Shown one piece after another: positions 3,800-5,356 of a DNA stretch of 5,356 bases. The stretch lies in contig JADLFM010000056.1 of the NCBI GenBank assembly GCA_020845495.1, forward strand, positions 1-5,356. Reading direction: 5' to 3'. The position numbers and the translations under genes were made by a program. The notes under the pieces were generated by a model. The model was not told the DNA's origin. It saw only the letters and a program-made list of their open reading frames with translations, and searched no databases. This DNA is from Chloroflexota bacterium (lineage in GTDB: Bacteria > Chloroflexota > UBA6077 > JACCZL01). Numbering within the stretch: the first letter of the stretch is position 1; the number at the start of each line of letters is the position of its first letter.

Positions 3800-4816
3800 C
3801 TACAGCCAGTCGCGTCGCCGGAACCAGGTGAGGGCGCCGATGATGGCCAGGACCATCAATCCCAGCGCGAGCGGGTAGCCGAGCTGCCATTCGAGCTCGG
3901 GCATGTGCACGAAGTTCATGCCGTAGATGCCGGCGATCAGGGTCGGAACCATCAGGATGACCGTGAACGCGGTCAGGCGCTTCATGATCGCGTTGAGCGA
4001 GTTGCTGGTGACGGTCAGCCGCGCATCCAGCACCGATGCGAGCAGATCCCGATACAGATCCAGCTGGTCCAGGATCCGCACGAGGTGGTCGTACAGGTCC
4101 TGGAAGTACGGCTCGACCGCGGCGTCGACCACCTCGAGGTCGCGGCGCAGCAGGGCGTTGGCCGTGTCGCGCATCGGTCCGAGCACGCGTCGCAACTCGA
4201 GCAGCTGGCGCTTGATGGCCAGGATCTCGCGCAGGCTCTCGCGCCCGCCGTCGCCGGTCAGGACCTGGTCCTCCAGCGCGTCCATGCGCTCGGCCATGTC
4301 GTCCAAGATGGGAAAGTACGAGTCTGCGGCGGCGTCGAACACGGTGTACAGCCAGGCGCCGGCACTCGGTCCGGCACCATTCTCGCGCCGTCCGAAGCGC
4401 GTCACGCCAGCCTCGATGGCCGGCGAGTCGTGCCACTGGACCGATACCATCCAGCCCGGGCCACCGAGCAGGTGCAGTTCGCCCAGTTCGAAGGCGGGGG
4501 AGTCGCCGTCGTTCGCATCCGCGGGCCGCAGCGCCTCGTACATGACGAGGACGTGCTGGTCGGGGTAGAGGTCGAACTTCGGCCGTTGGTGCCGCTTGCG
4601 GACGTCCTCGAGCGCCAGGGCGTGGACCGACAGCTCGTTGTGCAGCAGATCGAGGTTGGCCGCCGATGGATTACGCATCGCGAGCCAGGTCATCGTGTTC
4701 GGCGTGGCGATGAGCGAATCGATGTCGCTCAGTCGCTCGGCGGGCTGCTCGTGAACCGATCCGTCCGGGTGACGGACCAGGCAGCGCACGGTCGGGTCGG
4801 CTTCGGCTTCCGCCAT
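3800..4816 (-). CDS. corA: CorA-family magnesium/divalent cation channel
   Basis: This is a 338-residue protein starting at ATG 4816..4814. The soluble N-terminal alpha/beta domain (about 1-160) is followed by long cytoplasmic helices (about 165-280, rich in Leu/Arg/Asp heptads). Two C-terminal membrane segments follow (about 282-300 and 314-332). The family signature Y-G-M-N (298-301) ends the first membrane helix, with the periplasmic loop F-V-H-M-P-E-L (302-308). The positive tail R-R-R-D-W-L is cytoplasmic. CorA forms a pentameric Mg2+ (also Co2+/Ni2+) channel; ZntB-type relatives transport Zn2+, but the M-P-E-L loop fits CorA. Length is normal for the family. The upstream sequence offers only a weak Shine-Dalgarno and a TACACT -10-like element on the minus strand about 10 bases before the ATG. 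It is divergent from the prenyltransferase gene, with 110 bases between the start codons, and convergent with tRNA-His. Confidence 0.95.
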   Translation of the reverse strand: MAEAEADPTVRCLVRHPDGSVHEQPAERLSDIDSLIATPNTMTWLAMRNPSAANLDLLHNELSVHALALEDVRKRHQRPKFDLYPDQHVLVMYEALRPADANDGDSPAFELGELHLLGGPGWMVSVQWHDSPAIEAGVTRFGRRENGAGPSAGAWLYTVFDAAADSYFPILDDMAERMDALEDQVLTGDGGRESLREILAIKRQLLELRRVLGPMRDTANALLRRDLEVVDAAVEPYFQDLYDHLVRILDQLDLYRDLLASVLDARLTVTSNSLNAIMKRLTAFTVILMVPTLIAGIYGMNFVHMPELEWQLGYPLALGLMVLAIIGALTWFRRRDWL

Positions 4817-4857
4817 AGGTCCGAAGTGTAGTCACGCACAGGCCGTGAGGCGCCTGG

Positions 4858-4886
4858 TTGACACGCGCGCGCCTTCGCAATAACCT
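4858..4886 (+). promoter_or_regulatory. Vegetative sigma-factor promoter for the prenyltransferase gene
   Basis: TTGACA (4858-4863) is a perfect -35 hexamer. After exactly 17 bases comes TAACCT (4881-4886), a TAnnnT-type -10. The expected transcription start is about 4893, giving a leader of roughly 34 bases that includes a GGAGG at 4908-4912. This is the clearest promoter in the window. Confidence 0.75.
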
Positions 4887-4903
4887 GATACCCACAAGTA
4901 TCA
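4886..4903. promoter_or_regulatory. Perfect palindrome overlapping the transcription start, putative operator
   Basis: TGATAC (4886-4891) and GTATCA (4898-4903) form a perfect 6-base inverted repeat with a 6-base spacer. It begins on the last base of the -10 box and covers the predicted start point, the classic position for a repressor operator. It also lies in the divergent control region shared with the CorA gene. No regulator gene is in the window, so the binding protein is unknown. Confidence 0.55.
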
Positions 4904-4926
4904 CGTTGGAGGCCTACAGCGCGCCG

Positions 4927-5356
4927 ATGATGCCCACTGGTGAGCGCGTCGCCGTTTGGCGGACCGTCATGCGCACCGCCAACCTGCCCGAGGGCATGAC
5001 CAAGCCACCCGATGCCGTCGCCAAGTGGCTGGTCATCACCCGGGCCGCGGTGTTCAGCATGACCGCCACGTCGGGCGTCATCGGCGGCCTGCTGGCCGTC
5101 GGGGCCATGCGTCTGACCGGCGAGGTCAGCGTCGACTGGCTGCTGCTGGCGCTGGCGGTCATCGGCCTGGTGGTCGCCCATGCCGCCAACAACATGATCA
5201 ACGACTACTTCGACATGACTGGCGGCGTGGACACCGACGAGTACGTCCGCGCCCTGTACGCGCCACACCCGGTGTTGTCGGGCTGGGTCACGAAGCGCCA
5301 GCTGGGCGCTGCCATCCTGATGGCCAACGCGATCGACCTCGCCATCATGCTGTACC
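4927..5356 (+). CDS. UbiA/MenA-like membrane prenyltransferase, 3' end outside window
   Basis: The 143 visible residues run off the right edge without a stop. The UbiA-superfamily signature appears as N-N-M-I-N-D-Y-F-D-M-T-G-G-V-D (88-102): Asp93, Asp96 and Asp102 are the first aspartate-rich motif that binds prenyl diphosphate through Mg2+. Membrane helices lie at about 38-62 and 69-88, and another begins near 126. H-P-V-L-S-G-W-V-T (114-122) is the usual loop after the motif. The N-D-Y-F-D...G-V-D spacing is closest to MenA, which prenylates 1,4-dihydroxy-2-naphthoate in menaquinone synthesis, but other UbiA members cannot be excluded. ATG 4927 is followed directly by ATG 4930. The GGAGG at 4908-4912 is 14 bases before the first, rather long; TTG 4906 is an unlikely in-frame alternative because it overlaps the Shine-Dalgarno. 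Confidence 0.88.
   Translation, partial: MMPTGERVAVWRTVMRTANLPEGMTKPPDAVAKWLVITRAAVFSMTATSGVIGGLLAVGAMRLTGEVSVDWLLLALAVIGLVVAHAANNMINDYFDMTGGVDTDEYVRALYAPHPVLSGWVTKRQLGAAILMANAIDLAIMLY

Noticed and set aside
3726..4436. A 236-codon minus-strand open frame ending within tRNA-His
   Set aside because: Its last residues are the antisense of the tRNA (a common spurious translation), and the rest is a shifted reading of CorA with an Arg-rich, implausible composition.
3905..4831. A 308-codon plus-strand open frame across the CorA gene
   Set aside because: It is the antisense shadow of CorA in GC-rich DNA. Its translation has no family features, whereas the minus strand has the G-M-N motif and two membrane helices.
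1..5356. CRISPR arrays, insertion sequences, integrases or classical intrinsic terminators
   Set aside because: No regularly spaced repeat array, transposase or integrase-like protein is seen, and no hairpin with a following T-run was found.

Overview
The window is a GC-rich bacterial chromosome segment. Codon third positions are strongly G/C, GTG starts are common, and a histidine tRNA with an encoded CCA end is present. A CorA-type channel and a MenA/UbiA-like prenyltransferase suggest a free-living high-GC bacterium. An actinobacterial-type host is my best guess, but nothing here proves it.

Left part (1-3318), accessory region. Two small toxin-antitoxin modules stand head to head. Leftward are a Phd/YefM-like antitoxin (90-293) and the start of a PIN-domain (VapC-type) toxin that runs off the left edge (1-88). 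Rightward are a Phd/YefM-like antitoxin (427-690) and a RelE/ParE-type toxin (700-993). The gap between them carries an imperfect inverted repeat that could be a shared operator. Next is a Fic-domain gene (1169-2173). Two opposite single-base frame changes put its catalytic segment out of frame. Then comes an intact 342-residue TIR-domain protein (2290-3318) with an N-terminal domain I cannot name and a helical C-terminal module. All of these are typical of defence and stress-response islands. No integrase, transposase or CRISPR array is visible.

Middle (3319-3713). About 400 bases hold no gene I can recognise. They contain a run of 13 G, an 11-base copy of the tRNA-His 3' end, and a 14-base near-perfect direct repeat with 21-base period just before the tRNA.

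Right part (3714-5356), core-like region. tRNA-His(GUG) is followed 9 bases later by a convergent CorA-family Mg2+/divalent cation channel gene (minus strand). A divergent, right-edge-truncated UbiA/MenA-like prenyltransferase gene follows. Its promoter is clear (TTGACA, 17 bases, TAACCT) and overlaps a perfect palindrome, TGATAC-N6-GTATCA.

How the parts relate: the two toxin-antitoxin pairs are probably autoregulated translational or RNA-targeting modules. Fic (AMP transfer) and TIR (NAD+ cleavage) are both enzyme folds used in toxins and abortive-infection effectors. Whether these genes form one system or are simply clustered cannot be decided from the sequence. The most interesting candidate is the TIR protein with its unexplained N-terminal domain and a structured upstream region.
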